Shown: positions 8,118 through 17,700 of the stretch, one piece after another
Position numbering within the stretch: the stretch's first letter is position 1
How the letters are laid out: the number at the start of each line of letters is the position of its first letter
Notes under the pieces: generated by a model
What the model was told of the DNA's origin: nothing
What the model saw: the letters and a program-made list of their open reading frames with translations, nothing else
The model's database searches: none
DNA from: Streptomyces malachitofuscus
Lineage (GTDB): Bacteria; Actinomycetota; Actinomycetes; Streptomycetales; Streptomycetaceae
Assembly (NCBI RefSeq): GCF_014650055.1
Contig: NZ_BMUF01000009.1
Location: 49,069 to 113,068 of the forward strand
Reading direction: 5' to 3'
DNA length: 64,000 nucleotides
Program-made: the position numbers and the translations under genes

Positions 8118-9230
8118 TTACTTGAGGCCGATCTTGTCGCAGGCGGCCTTGTACTTGTCCGTGCAGATCTCCTGGACGGTGTAGATGCCGTCCTTGATCA
8201 CGGTGTCGTTGATGTTCTCCTGGGTCAGCGACACGACCGGGACGAGGACCGACGGCACACCCTTGGTGGTGGGGCTGTCGACCTTGTCCTTGGCGAGGGA
8301 GTCCAGCGACTTGCCCTGGGCGAGCAGGACGGCCATCTCCGCGGCGACGTCCGCCTCCTGCGGGTAGGGCTTGTAGACGCTCATGTACTGCTCACCGGTG
8401 ACGATGCGCTGCACACCCGCGAGCTCGGCGTCCTGGCCGGTGACCGGGATGTCGGCGATGCCGGCGGCCTTCAGGGCGGTGATGATGCCGCCCGCCATGC
8501 CGTCGTTGGCGGAGTAGACGCCGACGATCTTGTCCTTGCCGAGGGCGGAGATGGCGCCCTCCATGTTGGCGTTGGCGTTCTCCGGCTTCCACTCCTTGGT
8601 GTCGTACTCGCGGCCGACCTTCACCTTGCCGTCGAGGACGGAGTGCGCGCCCTCCTTGAACATGGCGGCGTTCGGGTCGGTGGAGGAGCCGTTCATCATG
8701 ACGATCTGGCCGTCCTTGGCCTTGTCGCCCAGGGCCTTCAGCAGGGCCTCGCCCTGCGTCTTGCCGACCGTCACGTTGTCGAACGAGGTGTAGGCGTCGA
8801 TCGGGCCCTCGGCGAGGCGGTCGTAGGCGACGACCGGGATGCCCTGGTCCTTGGCCTTCTTCACCGAGCCGGCGATGGCCTTGGAGTCCACCGCGTCCAC
8901 GATGAGCACGTCCACCTTGTTGGTGATCATCGTGTCGACCTGCTGGTTCTGCAGGCTGGCGTCCTGCTTGGCGTTGGCGTAGACGACCTCGCCCTTGTTG
9001 TTCGTGAGCTCCTTGACCTTCTTCTCGATCAAGGGCTTGTCGAACTTCTCGTACCGCGCGGTCTGGTTCTCCGGCAGGAGCAGACCGACCTTGATGTCAT
9101 CGCCCTTGGCGGCGGACCCGCCGTTGTCCTTCTTGTCGCCCGCCTCCTCGGCGCTGCCACAGGCAGCGAGCGAGACGGCCATGGCACCCGCGGCAATGGC
9201 GATAGCAGCACGACGCATACGCGTGTTCAT
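8118..9230 (-). CDS. xylF: xylose-binding lipoprotein
   Basis: A 370-residue periplasmic-type sugar-binding protein. The signal peptide carries R5-R7-R8 charges and a lipobox ending LAAC, so it is exported and lipid-anchored outside the membrane. The mature part has the ribose-binding-protein fold: IKVGLLLP at the start, VDVLIVDAVDSKAIAG, and GIPVVAYDRLAEGPIDAYTSFDN in the hinge and ligand region. The start is ATG 9230 with GGGAGG upstream. It delivers xylose to XylGH. The D-xylose assignment rests on family resemblance and on the neighbouring rok7B7, known to control xylFGH in S. coelicolor. Confidence 0.92.
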   Translation of the reverse strand: MNTRMRRAAIAIAAGAMAVSLAACGSAEEAGDKKDNGGSAAKGDDIKVGLLLPENQTARYEKFDKPLIEKKVKELTNNKGEVVYANAKQDASLQNQQVDTMITNKVDVLIVDAVDSKAIAGSVKKAKDQGIPVVAYDRLAEGPIDAYTSFDNVTVGKTQGEALLKALGDKAKDGQIVMMNGSSTDPNAAMFKEGAHSVLDGKVKVGREYDTKEWKPENANANMEGAISALGKDKIVGVYSANDGMAGGIITALKAAGIADIPVTGQDAELAGVQRIVTGEQYMSVYKPYPQEADVAAEMAVLLAQGKSLDSLAKDKVDSPTTKGVPSVLVPVVSLTQENINDTVIKDGIYTVQEICTDKYKAACDKIGLK

Positions 9231-9326
9231 TCAGAAACCTCCCTGACGAGGCCGCGTCGTTGCGGCCGAGGTGGCTGGAAGTCAACTCGGCCACACGTGC
9301 GACGTCAAGAAGTAAATCCTTAACGA

Positions 9327-9344
9327 GATGGCAACGGTGCCATC
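9327..9344. promoter_or_regulatory. inverted repeat in the xylF promoter region
   Basis: Perfect 7-bp arms GATGGCA and TGCCATC separated by ACGG, in the 120-bp rok7B7-xylF spacer. It may be a regulator site, for example for Rok7B7 acting on xylFGH, or a weak terminator of rok7B7. Confidence 0.45.
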
Positions 9345-9350
9345 CGTTCT

Positions 9351-10562
9351 CTAAGTGAAGGCAGGGCCGACGGCGGCGAGTGACCCCGTCGCAGTGCCGT
9401 CCAAGAGGGTCGAATCGCCCATCTCGCTCAGTGCGAGAGCGAGCGCTCCGAGCACCTCCGCACGGCCCCCAAGTGCCCCGGGGAGAACGGACAGTTGACG
9501 TGCCGCACTGGGGATCGCATAGCGGCCCACGGACTCCCGGATCGGCCCGAGCACGAGCTCGCCGGCCTCGGCGAGATCACCGCCGAGCACCACCCGGCTC
9601 GGGTTCAGCAGGTTGCAGAGATTGGCCACTCCACTGCCGATGTGGCGACCGACGTCGGCGATCACCCGACGGCAGCCCGGGTCACCGTCCCGTGCCAGCC
9701 TGACGACGCCTTCCATCGTCAGATCGGTACCGTGACTGGGCTGGAGCAGCGGGAGCACATAGCGCGCCGCCGCGAACGTCTCCAGGCAGCCGCGGTTGCC
9801 GCAACGGCACACGGGGCCGGATTCATCGAGTGTAATATGTCCTATTTCGCCCGCGGTGCCGCCCGGGCCGCGATAGATCTTCCCGCTGATCACCAGACCC
9901 GCGCCGACGCCGCTGGCGACCTTGATGTACGCCAGGTCGCGCACGCCCCTGCCGCTGCCCCAGACCATCTCACCGAGGGCGCCCAGGTTGGCGTCGTTGT
10001 CCACGTGCACCGGCACGCCGAGCCGCCCCCGCAGCTCCTCGGCGGGCTTGGTGCCGGTCCAGCCGGGCAGGATCGCGGTCGAGCCCAGCGTGCCGGACTC
10101 CACGTCGATCGGGCCGGGCACGCCGAGGCCCACCCCGGCGACCTTGGAACGGTCCACCCCGGTCGCCTCGATCAGCCGGCTGACCAGCTGTTCCGCCCGG
10201 TCGAAGCCCTGTGTCGAGGAGGCGTCCACGTCCAGCGGCTCGGACTCCTCGGCCAGCACCTGATGGGCGAGGTTCCCGACCGCGACCCGTAGATGGGTGT
10301 GCCCGAAATCGACGCCGATGACGATGCCGGCGTCCCCGCTCAGCGAGACGCTGCGGGCCCGTCGGCCGCCCGACGAGGTGGGCGTGACCTCGACCGTCCC
10401 GCCGTCCTTCAGTTCCCGGACGATGTTGGAGACCGTGGCCGCGGACAGGCCGGTGGTCCTCGCGATCTCCGCCTGGGTAAGGGAACCCGCCAGACGTACT
10501 GCTCGGACGACCCGCTCCAGGTTGGCTCGGTGCAGCGACGACTGCGACCCCGGAGTCTCCAT
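9351..10562 (-). CDS. rok7B7: ROK-family transcriptional regulator
   Basis: A 403-residue regulator with an N-terminal winged helix (about residues 14-62; SLTQAEIARTTGLSAATVSNIVREL) and a C-terminal ROK sugar-kinase-like domain. The ROK domain shows IVIGVDFGHTHLRVAVGN, a HVDNDANLGALGE motif, and the zinc-site signature CRCGNRGCLE. In S. coelicolor Rok7B7 (SCO6008) controls xylFGH, carbon catabolite repression and antibiotic onset. The identical position upstream of xylFGH supports orthology. The start is ATG 10562. A 10-bp palindrome CTTGTACAAG at 10611-10620 lies in its promoter. Confidence 0.92.
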   Translation of the reverse strand: METPGSQSSLHRANLERVVRAVRLAGSLTQAEIARTTGLSAATVSNIVRELKDGGTVEVTPTSSGGRRARSVSLSGDAGIVIGVDFGHTHLRVAVGNLAHQVLAEESEPLDVDASSTQGFDRAEQLVSRLIEATGVDRSKVAGVGLGVPGPIDVESGTLGSTAILPGWTGTKPAEELRGRLGVPVHVDNDANLGALGEMVWGSGRGVRDLAYIKVASGVGAGLVISGKIYRGPGGTAGEIGHITLDESGPVCRCGNRGCLETFAAARYVLPLLQPSHGTDLTMEGVVRLARDGDPGCRRVIADVGRHIGSGVANLCNLLNPSRVVLGGDLAEAGELVLGPIRESVGRYAIPSAARQLSVLPGALGGRAEVLGALALALSEMGDSTLLDGTATGSLAAVGPAFT

Positions 10563-10610
10563 TGACTCTCACCCTCATCCCTGGCCCGCGTCACCCTGGG
10601 GCGACGGGGC

Positions 10611-10620
10611 CTTGTACAAG
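10611..10620. promoter_or_regulatory. palindrome upstream of rok7B7
   Basis: The perfect 10-bp palindrome CTTGTACAAG lies 49 bases before the rok7B7 start. It could be an operator or part of the promoter; no known factor is assigned. Confidence 0.3.
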
Positions 10621-10717
10621 TTATGAACTCCAAGCTCCGTCGAATCGCCCAGTGACGTCAAGACCTTGACAGAAATCGGTTCCAGGCCGTGTCCACGGCC
10701 GGCTACCCGTGGTACGC

Positions 10718-10767
10718 CGCAGGGGTCCGGCCCCGGAGAGCTGTCTCTCCGGGGCCGGACCCCTGCG
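10718..10767 (-). terminator. strong terminator of the ngc operon
   Basis: A perfect inverted repeat of 23 bp per arm around a CTGT loop, placed 27 bases after the stop of the last ngc gene. It is the strongest hairpin noticed in the window and separates the operon from rok7B7. Confidence 0.9.
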
Positions 10768-10793
10768 TACGACGGGTGAAGCGGCGGTGGGCG

Positions 10794-11702
10794 TCAGCGG
10801 AAGGTGCCCTGCGACACCGAACCGGCGATCCGCCGCTGGAAGACGCAGTACACGATCAGTACGGGCACCACCGTGATCACGATCGCCGCGAACAGCGCGC
10901 CGTAGTCGATGTCGTAGACCTGCGAGGACGCGTAGGCGGCCATGCCCTGGGTGAGGACCCACATGTCCTGGTCGGTGTTGAGCGCCACCGGCAGCAGGAA
11001 CTGGTTCCACAGGCCCAGGAAGTTGAAGATCGCCACCGCCGCCATACCCGGACGGGCCATCGGCAGCATCACCTGGAAGAACGCCCGCCAGTCCCCGGCA
11101 CCGTCGATCAGCGCGGCCTCGTACACATCGTGTGGCAGCGACCGGAAGAACGAATAGAGGAAGAACATGGTGAACGGCAGCGCGAACGCGACATAGGTGA
11201 GAATCAGTCCGGGACGCGTGTTGAGCAGCCCGAAGTTCTGCAACTGGAAGAAGAGCGGAACGATCGCCAGGAAGACCGGGAAAGTCAGGCCGGCGAGCAT
11301 GACGTAGTAGATCAGTCGGCGGCCGGGGAACTCGAACCGGGCGAGAATGTAGGCGCACATCGCGCCGAGCAGCATCACCAGGACCAGTGCCGAAACCACG
11401 ACGATCACGGAATTCAGGAAGTACCTGCCGATGTTCGCGTCGGTCCACGCGTTCGCGTAGTTCTCGATCCGCCAGTGATCCGGCAGCGAGAACGGCGACG
11501 AAAGGATCTCGCCGGTCGATTTGAACGACGACATCAGCACCCACAGCATGGGCACGATCACGATCACGGACCACACGATCAGCAGGGCGTGCGAGATCGC
11601 CGCGAATCTGCGGTCACTGCTCGCGGCGACGCGCGTCAGCTTCCGGTCTCTCGCCGGTTTGCGGTCACTGGCCGGCTTCCGGTCGGCGGCGATGACGCTC
11701 AC
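10794..11702 (-). CDS. NgcG-like sugar ABC permease
   Basis: A 302-residue MalG-type permease (CUT1). The start is GTG 11702, overlapping the previous gene's stop by four bases (GTGA). The N-terminus carries a short lysine/arginine-rich repeat (ADRKPASDRKPARDRK), then about six membrane helices. The EAA loop is EAALIDGAGDWRAFFQVMLP, which docks the ATPase. It is coupled to the gene at 11699-12760 and the binding protein at 12768-14177. No ATPase gene is in the operon, so a shared MsiK-type ATPase is expected. By operon similarity to S. coelicolor SCO6005-6007 it would take up chitobiose or N-acetylglucosamine. Confidence 0.85.
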   Translation of the reverse strand: MSVIAADRKPASDRKPARDRKLTRVAASSDRRFAAISHALLIVWSVIVIVPMLWVLMSSFKSTGEILSSPFSLPDHWRIENYANAWTDANIGRYFLNSVIVVVSALVLVMLLGAMCAYILARFEFPGRRLIYYVMLAGLTFPVFLAIVPLFFQLQNFGLLNTRPGLILTYVAFALPFTMFFLYSFFRSLPHDVYEAALIDGAGDWRAFFQVMLPMARPGMAAVAIFNFLGLWNQFLLPVALNTDQDMWVLTQGMAAYASSQVYDIDYGALFAAIVITVVPVLIVYCVFQRRIAGSVSQGTFR

Positions 11703-12760
11703 CCGGCACCTCCCTTGGCTGCGGCACGCCGAGCTCTGGACCCAGGTGCTTTCCTCTTGCTCTCGCCCTCGCCGCCGCCCGTGAGGCGGTTGACGAGGAA
11801 CACCAGCGCCGCGAACACCAGGGTGACGACGGCGAGGACGACGCCCATCGCGGTGGCGTAGCCGAACTGCTGCTTGGCGAAGGCGACGTTGAACAAGCGC
11901 TGGCTGATCGTCAGGGTCGAGTTGTCCGGGCCGCCGTTCGGCACCATGGCCTGGACGTAGACGAACGCGTCGAGGGCGGCGATGCCCAGGTAGATGTACG
12001 CCGTCTGCACGCTGTCCCGGATCGCCGGCAGGGTGATCGAGATCGTGGTGCGCAGCCGGCCGGCCCCGTCGATCCTCGCCGCCTCGTACAGCTCGGCGGG
12101 AACGCCCTTGATCGCGGCGATGAAGAGCACCGCGTAGAATCCGACGAGCCCCCAGATGATGACGAACATCACGGCCGGCATCGCCGTCGCCTTCTCGCCC
12201 AGCCACGCGAAGGTGTCGAACTGGTCGAGGCCGAGGCCCGTGAGGACGCCGTTGAGCAGCCCGGCGTTCGGGTCGTACATCTGCGCCCAGATCAGACCGA
12301 CGATGATCGCCGGCACGACGTAGGGGAAGAACGAGATGATCCGGTAGAACGACGCTCCCCGGATCCCTCGGACGGGGCCCTTGCCGGGCCCGCCCAGGGT
12401 GATCGCCACGGCGACCCCGAGGGCGAGCGTCAGCGTCACCAGCGGCACGAAGACCGCGAGGAGTGCGACGTTGCGCAACGCCTTCAGGAAGACGTCGTCC
12501 TGGAACATCTTCGTGAAGTTGTCGAAGCCGACGAAGTTGTAGTCCGGGCTGAAGCCGCGCCAGTCGGTCATCGCCCAGAAGATCGCCTGGCCGAACGGGA
12601 TCAAGACGAAGATCACGAAGATGGCCAGCGGGACACCGAGGAACGCGAGGAAGAACGTCACCCGGTCGAACGTGAGCTTGCGGCGCCGTGGCCGCCCGCC
12701 GCGAGCGGCCGGCTCGGGCCGGCGGCTCGCGGTTTCGGCAGTGGGGATCGTGTCCTTCAT
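11699..12760 (-). CDS. NgcF-like sugar ABC permease
   Basis: A 353-residue MalF-type permease. A roughly 30-residue arginine-rich N-terminus precedes the first helix (VTFFLAFLGVPLAIFVIFVL). The EAA motif is YEAARIDGAGRLRTTISITL. It is longer than average for MalF-like CUT1 permeases of gram-positives because of basic extensions at both ends. It starts at ATG 12760, 7 bp after the binding-protein stop, and is coupled at its 3' end to the second permease. Partner and substrate are as for the neighbours; specificity is inference from the operon. Confidence 0.85.
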   Translation of the reverse strand: MKDTIPTAETASRRPEPAARGGRPRRRKLTFDRVTFFLAFLGVPLAIFVIFVLIPFGQAIFWAMTDWRGFSPDYNFVGFDNFTKMFQDDVFLKALRNVALLAVFVPLVTLTLALGVAVAITLGGPGKGPVRGIRGASFYRIISFFPYVVPAIIVGLIWAQMYDPNAGLLNGVLTGLGLDQFDTFAWLGEKATAMPAVMFVIIWGLVGFYAVLFIAAIKGVPAELYEAARIDGAGRLRTTISITLPAIRDSVQTAYIYLGIAALDAFVYVQAMVPNGGPDNSTLTISQRLFNVAFAKQQFGYATAMGVVLAVVTLVFAALVFLVNRLTGGGEGESKRKAPGSRARRAAAKGGAG

Positions 12761-12767
12761 CGCGGTG

Positions 12768-14177
12768 CTAGCTGACCTTGACCTTGTCGACGGAGTCGTC
12801 CTCCCGGACCTTGTCGGAGATCTTCTGCAGGGCCGAGGTCAGCCCCTTGCCGTCAAGGTCACCGGCGAGGAACGAGTTCCACGGCACCAGCTGGTCGGTG
12901 TTCATCCCGTAGGTCTCGACGAACATGTAGTTGAAGATGTTGGTGCCCGCGGCCTCCAGCATCGTCGTCTGCGAGACGAGGGCCGTCGATCCGTAACCGT
13001 CGGCGGGCACGGTGCCCTTGACGATCGTCGGGGCCAGCTTCGACTTGGAGAAGTTGGCGGCCGCCTTCTCCGACAGCATCGCCCGCAGCACTTCCTTGCC
13101 GCCGGCCGGGTTCTTGCCCTGCTTGGGCACGATGAACGGCTCGCCGGCGGCCGCGCGGAGCGACTCGTAGGGCAGCGCCGGCTTGTCGGTGAGCGTCATC
13201 GACGGGATGCCGGTCATCTGGAAGTCCGCCTTGGTGGCCTGCTTCATCTCGTTCTCGATCCAGCCACCGGACGGGTAGAGCAGCGCCTTCTGGTCGTTGC
13301 TCCAGATCGCCTGCGCCTTCTGGAACTGGGTGCCGGAGCCACCGGGGACGAACATCTTCTGCTTGACCATGGTCTCCATGACCTTGATGACGCCCTGGAT
13401 GGCCGGGTGCGACCAGCAGCCCTTCTCCAGGTTCTCCAGGCCGAGCCGGACCTCGTCGCCGCCCTCCTTGATCGCCGAGTCGATCAGGAGCGTGCGGTAG
13501 TAGGTCGCCGCCTCCTTGCCGTGGACGAAGAGGTACTTGCCCTTCTTCTTCGCCTCCTGGCCGAGGTCGAGCGCCTCGTCCCAGGTCTTCGGCGGGGTCC
13601 AGCCGTTCTCCTCGAAGAGCGACTTCGAGTACCAGACGCCGTACACGGTCATCACGTAGTTGAGCGCGACGAACTTGTCCTTGAACGTGCCGGGGGCCTT
13701 GACGCCGGGATAGACGATGTCGGCGATCTTCTTGCCTTCGTAGGTGTTGGCCTCGAAGAGGTCGTCGAGCTCCTCGAGCTGGTCGAGGATGCCGAGGAAG
13801 CCGATCTGGTCCTCACCGGAGTTGTCGATGAGGTCCGGCGGGTTGCCGCCGACGAAGCGGGGCTGGAGCTGGGGGGCGATGTCGACGACCGGCTCGACCT
13901 TGACCTTGAGGCCCTTGACCTGGCTGCCCAGCACCTGGTTGGTGTAGTCGACGTAGTCGGTACCGTAGCCGCCGTCGAAGATGGCCGCTTCGACCGTGGA
14001 GTTCGCGGCGACACCGAACGGGTTATTGGCGCTCTTCTCGCCCTTCGGGCCGCCGTCGCCGTCGCTGTCCTTGCTGGAGGGAGAGCTGCACGCGACCGCG
14101 AAGGACCCCATCGCCGCGGTGGCGATGGCCCCGCGCAGAAGCGTCCGCCTGTCAAGAGAGCCGGCACGAATGGTCAT
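12768..14177 (-). CDS. NgcE-like chitobiose/GlcNAc-binding lipoprotein
   Basis: A 469-residue extracellular solute-binding protein (family 1). The signal has a twin-arginine-like LDRRTLLRG and a lipobox ending in Cys30, suggesting a Tat-exported lipoprotein. The mature protein shows the NgcE-type start (VEAAIFDGGYGTDYVDYTN) and later NPPDLIDNSGEDQIGFLGI. The start ATG 14177 has a GAGG site about 8 bases upstream. In S. coelicolor NgcE (SCO6005) binds N,N'-diacetylchitobiose, and the same order relative to rok7B7/xylFGH supports that role. The leader is unusually long (about 370 bp to the candidate DasR site). Confidence 0.85.
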   Translation of the reverse strand: MTIRAGSLDRRTLLRGAIATAAMGSFAVACSSPSSKDSDGDGGPKGEKSANNPFGVAANSTVEAAIFDGGYGTDYVDYTNQVLGSQVKGLKVKVEPVVDIAPQLQPRFVGGNPPDLIDNSGEDQIGFLGILDQLEELDDLFEANTYEGKKIADIVYPGVKAPGTFKDKFVALNYVMTVYGVWYSKSLFEENGWTPPKTWDEALDLGQEAKKKGKYLFVHGKEAATYYRTLLIDSAIKEGGDEVRLGLENLEKGCWSHPAIQGVIKVMETMVKQKMFVPGGSGTQFQKAQAIWSNDQKALLYPSGGWIENEMKQATKADFQMTGIPSMTLTDKPALPYESLRAAAGEPFIVPKQGKNPAGGKEVLRAMLSEKAAANFSKSKLAPTIVKGTVPADGYGSTALVSQTTMLEAAGTNIFNYMFVETYGMNTDQLVPWNSFLAGDLDGKGLTSALQKISDKVREDDSVDKVKVS

Positions 14178-14312
14178 CTCTGCATCCTCACTGATCGATT
14201 GGATCTGTACGGGTGTGCTGCGTGTGCGCCCGCCGTGGCCGGACCGGTCCTGTGCCGGCCGCACCTGGGGCGTTGTCGCCGTCGTCTCGGAGCCGCGGTG
14301 CGGCGCCGATGA

Positions 14313-14411
14313 TCAGCTGAGCGATGCCGGCACAACAGTCGCCGGGGCCGGAGCGGCGGTCGCGCTCCGCCTGATCGGATCGCGATGGCCTACGCCGGTG
14401 GTGGATCCCAT
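14313..14411 (-). CDS. possible 32-codon leader ORF of ngcE
   Basis: An ATG at 14411 preceded by a purine-rich GGAGAAGGCGAGGA opens a 32-residue frame ending at 14313, 135 bp ahead of the ngcE start. The peptide (MGSTTGVGHRDPIRRS, then Ala/Pro-rich) resembles nothing I know. It could be a leader peptide or chance. Confidence 0.2.
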   Translation of the reverse strand: MGSTTGVGHRDPIRRSATAAPAPATVVPASLS

Positions 14412-14545
14412 GCTCAAGTCCTCGCCTTCTCCAGGACTCAGGCGGTGAACCGGATCCTTCCCGGCACCGCGTTCGGGTCAAGCTGGGTCGTGCAGGAAAT
14501 GCGGCCGTACAAGGTCGGGTGCGGTGAAGATGCCCCGGAGTGCCG

Positions 14546-14561
14546 ACAGGTATAGTCCACT
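14546..14561 (-). promoter_or_regulatory. dre-like candidate DasR site
   Basis: On the reverse strand the 16-mer AGTGGACTATACCTGT matches 12 of 16 positions of the DasR consensus AGTGGTCTAGACCACT, keeping the TGG-CTA-ACC core. DasR governs aminosugar uptake genes in Streptomyces. The site is between ngcE and the GH92 gene, 369 bp from ngcE, so it could act on either or both. Confidence 0.4.
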
Positions 14562-14710
14562 TCACGCGGACGGAGCAAGATCGAATGCAAGGTTCCTCAT
14601 ACGTCTTTTCCGAGTTGAGACCTCGCGGAAATATGAGCGTCCGGCGTGTTCCGTTGTGGAAATGTCCTTACCAGCGGGCCTGAATGCCACATTCAACCCC
14701 TTGACACCAT

Positions 14711-14724
14711 GGGCCACTTGGCCC
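14711..14724. promoter_or_regulatory. inverted repeat upstream of GH92 gene
   Basis: GGGCCA-CT-TGGCCC, perfect 6-bp arms, located just after a TTGACA at 14701. It is a possible operator of unknown factor. Confidence 0.3.
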
Positions 14725-14750
14725 ACTACTGGTCCTTGCGCACTTTGATT

Positions 14751-14762
14751 GACAACGTTGTC
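14751..14762. promoter_or_regulatory. LacI-type operator before GH92 gene
   Basis: The perfect palindrome GACAACGTTGTC has the central CG and AACGTT core common in LacI-family operators (TGACAACGTTGTC as extended). It lies 24 bases before the GH92 start, a position suited to repression. No LacI-family gene is in this window. Confidence 0.55.
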
Positions 14763-14785
14763 CAGCGCAGGGAGGGTGCTCGCGC

Positions 14786-17700
14786 ATGGAACAGAGGGTT
14801 CGGCACAGATGGAGCACGGCGGTCGTCGCGACGACCGCCTTCGCTTTGGCCGCGGGCTCACAGGGCGTCGCGGTGGCGCTGCCCCAGGCGCCGCCGAAGG
14901 CGGACCGTGAGTTCGCGTCGTCGTTCGAGTCCGGGGACCCCGCCCCGGACTGGCAGAACACCGTCGACACCGCACCGGACGGCGAGAAGCGCGCCTCGGG
15001 TGTGGACGGCGGGTTCACATCCGGCATCCCGGGCAACGTCACCGAGCACGTCACGGGGGTGCGCGCCAGCGGGGAGAACACGGGCGGCAAGGAGGTGAAG
15101 GGCAACCTCTTCGACGGCGAGTCCGCCACCAAGTGGCTGACCTTCGCACCGACCGGCTGGATCGAGTTCGACCTGAACGAACCGAAGAAGATCACCAAGT
15201 ACGCCCTCACCTCGGCCAACGACCACGACGAACGCGACCCCGCGGACTGGACGCTGAAGGGCTCGGCGGACGGCGAGACCTGGCAGACCGTGGACACCCG
15301 CTCCGGGCAGGCCTTCGAGGAGCGCTTCCAGACCAAGACGTACGACCTCGCCGAGCCGGCCGAGTTCGCGCACTGGCGGCTGGAGTTCACCAGGAACAAC
15401 GGGGCGAACGACGCCCTCCAGCTCGCCGAGATCCAGCTGTCCACCGGCGTCGCCGACCCGATACCGAAGGACATGCTCTCCCTCGTCGACAACGGCCCCG
15501 CCGGCTCACCGACGGCCAAGGCGGACGCCGGCTTCACCGGGAAGCGGGCCCTCAGATACGCCGGCCGGCACACCACGGAGGGCCGGGCGTACTCGTACAA
15601 CAAGGTCTTCGACGTCGATGTGAAGGTCGACCGTCGCACGGAGCTGTCGTACAAGATCTTCCCGTGGATGTCGGACCGCGAGCTCGACTACGACGCCACG
15701 AACGTCTCCGTCGACCTGGCCTTCACCGACGGCACGTACTTGAGCGGCCTCAGGGCGACGGACCAGCACGGCTTCCCGCTGACGCCGCGCGGCCAGGGCG
15801 ACTCCAAGGTGCTGTACGTCAACCAGTGGAACAGCGTGCGCTCGGCGATCGGTTCGGTCGCCGCCGGAAAGACCGTCGACCGGATCCTGGTGGCGTACGA
15901 CTCCCCCAAGGGCCCGGCGAAGTTCCGCGGCTGGCTGGACGACGTGGAGCTGAAGCAGGTGCGGCCCGAGCGGCCCAAGGCCCATCTGTCCGACTACGCG
16001 CTGACCACCCGGGGCACCAACTCCAGCGGCAGCTTCTCGCGCGGCAACAACTTCCCCGCGACGGCCGTGCCGCACGGGTTCAACTTCTGGACCCCGGTCA
16101 CCAACGCCAGGTCGACGAGCTGGCTGTACGACTACGCGAGCGGCAACAACGAGGACAACCTCCCGACGATCCAGGCGTTCAGCGCGAGCCACGAGCCCAG
16201 TCCCTGGATGGGCGACCGGCAGACGTTCCAGGTGATGCCCTCGATCGCCTCCGGCACCCCGGACCTCGGACGTGAGGCGCGCGAGCTGGCCTTCCGCCAC
16301 GAGAACGAGACCGCGCGGCCGTACTACTACGGAGTGCGGTTCGAGAACGGCCTGAAGGCCGAGATGACGCCGACGGACCACGCGGCGATGATGCGCTTCA
16401 CCTTCCCGGGCGACGACGCGAGCGTGCTGTTCGACAACGCCGGTGACGAGAACGTCCCGGACCGGGGCGGTCTGACCCTCGACAAGGACAACGGCACCTT
16501 CACCGGCTACTCGGACGTCAAGTCCGGCCTCTCCACGGGCGCGACCCGGCTGTTCGTCTACGGCGAGTTCGACAGCGAGGTCACCGGCGGTGACTCCAGC
16601 GGCCTCAAGGGCCACCTGCGCTTCGACGCGGGCAAGGACCGCACGGTGACGCTGCGCCTGGCCACCTCGCTGATCAGTGTCGACCAGGCGAAGGACAACC
16701 TGCGCCAGGAGCTGCCGAAGCGCGCCTCCTTCGACAAGGTCAAGCGGGACGCCCAGCGCCAGTGGGACCGGATCCTCGGCAAGGTCGAGGTCGAGGGCGC
16801 CACCCCGGACCAGCTGACCACGCTGTACTCCAGCCTCTACCGGCTGTACCTGTACCCGAACTCGGGCCATGAGAAGGTGGACGGCAAGTTCAAGTACGCC
16901 TCTCCCTTCTCCAAGGCGGAAGGGCCCGACACCCCGACGCACACCGGCGCCAAGATCGTCGACGGCAAGGTGTACGTCAACAACGGATTCTGGGACACGT
17001 ACCGCACCACCTGGCCGGCGTACTCCTTCCTGACCCCGTCCAAGGCCGGTGAGCTGGTCGACGGGTTCGTGCAGCACTACAAGGACGGCGGCTGGACCTC
17101 CCGCTGGTCCTCCCCCGGCTACGCCGACCTGATGACCGGCACCTCCTCGGACGTCGCGTTCGCGGACGCGTACGTCAAGGGCGTCGACTTCGACGCGGAG
17201 GCGGCGTACGACGCGGCGGTGAAGAACGCCACGGTCGTGCCCCCGTCGTCCGGTGTGGGCCGCAAGGGCATGGCCACCTCGCCCTTCCTCGGCTACACGA
17301 GCACGGAGACGCACGAGGGCCTGTCGTGGGCGCTGGAGGGCTTCCTCAACGACTACGGCATCGCGAAGATGGGCGAGGCCCTCCACGAGAAGACCGGCGA
17401 GAAGCGCTACCGGGAGGAGTCCGCGTACTTCCTCGACCGCGCCCAGGACTACGTCAACCTCTTCGACTCCGAGGCCGGGTTCTTCCAGGGCAGGAACCTC
17501 AAGGGCGACTGGCGGGTGGAGTCCTCGAAGTACGACCCGCGCGTGTGGGGTCACGACTACACCGAGACCAACGGCTGGGGCTACGCCTTCACGGCCGCGC
17601 AGGACAGCCGCGGTCTGGCCAACCTGTACGGCGGGCGCAAGGGACTCGGGGACAAGCTCGACGAGTACCTGTCCACGCCCGAGACGGCCTCCCCGGAGCT

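Noticed and set aside
14701..14730. TTGACA at 14701 as a promoter -35 box of the GH92 gene
   Set aside because: No convincing -10 at the right distance; kept only as a possible promoter beside the repeats.
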